Under the pieces are notes generated by a model, which saw nothing but the letters and a program-made list of their open reading frames with translations, ran no database searches and had not been told where the DNA came from. From positions 1-22,193 of the forward strand of contig SMXR01000034.1 in the NCBI GenBank assembly GCA_004356215.1: a stretch of 22,193 bases of DNA, read 5' to 3'. The translations under genes were made by a program, and so were the position numbers. The stretch is from Alphaproteobacteria bacterium. GTDB lineage: Bacteria; Pseudomonadota; Alphaproteobacteria; Sphingomonadales; SMXR01. Of this stretch, positions 21,958 to 22,193 are shown in pieces (positions within the stretch are counted from its first letter, which is position 1; every line of letters starts with the position of its first letter).

Positions 21958-22193
21958 TCCAGCCCCTTCACATCCATTGTCAGGGCATGGACCGGGCCGG
22001 TGAGTTCTTCGGCCAGCACATGGTTGATCGCGCGCTGGGCCTCAAGCCGGGATTTGCCGTTAAAAGCCTTCGACCTCATAACAACATGGAAATGGGTTTC
22101 ACCGCCCTCGCGCCAGCCGCCGTGGCCGCGGTGTTTTTCACTGTCATCAATAACCTCAAGCGCCTCGGGAGCAAACGCGGCTTCCAGTTTAGC
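21954..22193 (-). CDS. bolA: BolA family protein (5' end beyond window)
   Basis: A partial frame of 79 codons plus TAG that runs off the right edge. The class II KH-like BolA fold is recognisable from SEKHRGHGGWREGGETHFHV, then the helix SKAFNGKSRLEAQRAINHVL and the final VHALTMDVKGLD. The conserved His in HFHV and the loop His residues are the usual [2Fe-2S] ligands when BolA pairs with a monothiol glutaredoxin; the monothiol partner is not in this window. BolA proteins act in iron-sulfur trafficking and envelope responses. Its TAG overlaps the TAA of the convergent corC-like gene by 4 bp. Only the N-terminus is missing. Confidence 0.92.
   Translation of the reverse strand, partial: AKLEAAFAPEALEVIDDSEKHRGHGGWREGGETHFHVVMRSKAFNGKSRLEAQRAINHVLAEELTGPVHALTMDVKGLD

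Overview
The window looks like core chromosome of an alphaproteobacterium, probably a Rhodospirillales-type lineage. The basis is gene content and order: comF-grxC-nitrilase-DUF1178 facing ubiG and lysC, aroK-aroB-corC next to bolA, xerD-accA, a class Ia nrdAB pair with NrdR boxes, and one stray Flp pilin. Nearly every base is coding. Genes overlap by 4, 14 or 20 nt, and convergent pairs are 3-4 nt apart or overlap by 4. I see no insertion sequence, prophage, CRISPR array, tRNA or rRNA. Assignments rest on visible motifs and family knowledge; no database search was run.

Left part (1-6901): a nitronate monooxygenase-like flavoprotein follows aspartate kinase (lysC) on the minus strand, divergent from ubiG (ubiquinone synthesis). 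A tightly overlapped minus-strand operon reads comF, grxC, a deaminated-glutathione-amidase-like nitrilase and a DUF1178 zinc protein. A methyltransferase-fold protein with a degraded SAM motif faces comF, and a MutT-type Nudix hydrolase converges on it.

Middle (6932-11422): an orphan Flp pilin precedes secA on the plus strand. After secA come two transcription units with no recognisable function: a secreted 214-residue protein and a 53-residue ORF. Each is preceded by a 41-bp element of identical architecture. Two TGAAC half-sites 11 bp apart face two inverted half-sites (GCTCAGG, GTTCAGG) 11 bp apart across a 5-bp linker, with a -10-like hexamer at the same distance downstream in both. This looks like a two-member regulon of an undescribed regulator and is the most novel signal here. 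Strong intrinsic terminators isolate both units.

Right part (11423-22193): nrdB and nrdA (class Ia ribonucleotide reductase, no ATP-cone visible) lie behind a long leader and two NrdR boxes exactly 31 bp apart. Further right on the minus strand are a 43-residue membrane peptide, a 657-residue exported helical-repeat-like protein, xerD and accA. Divergent from these run aroK-aroB-corC, converging on a bolA cut by the window edge. xerD has no ATG, GTG or TTG in its conserved N-terminal frame. It uses an unusual start (ACG is best placed), carries a small indel, or contains a sequence error.
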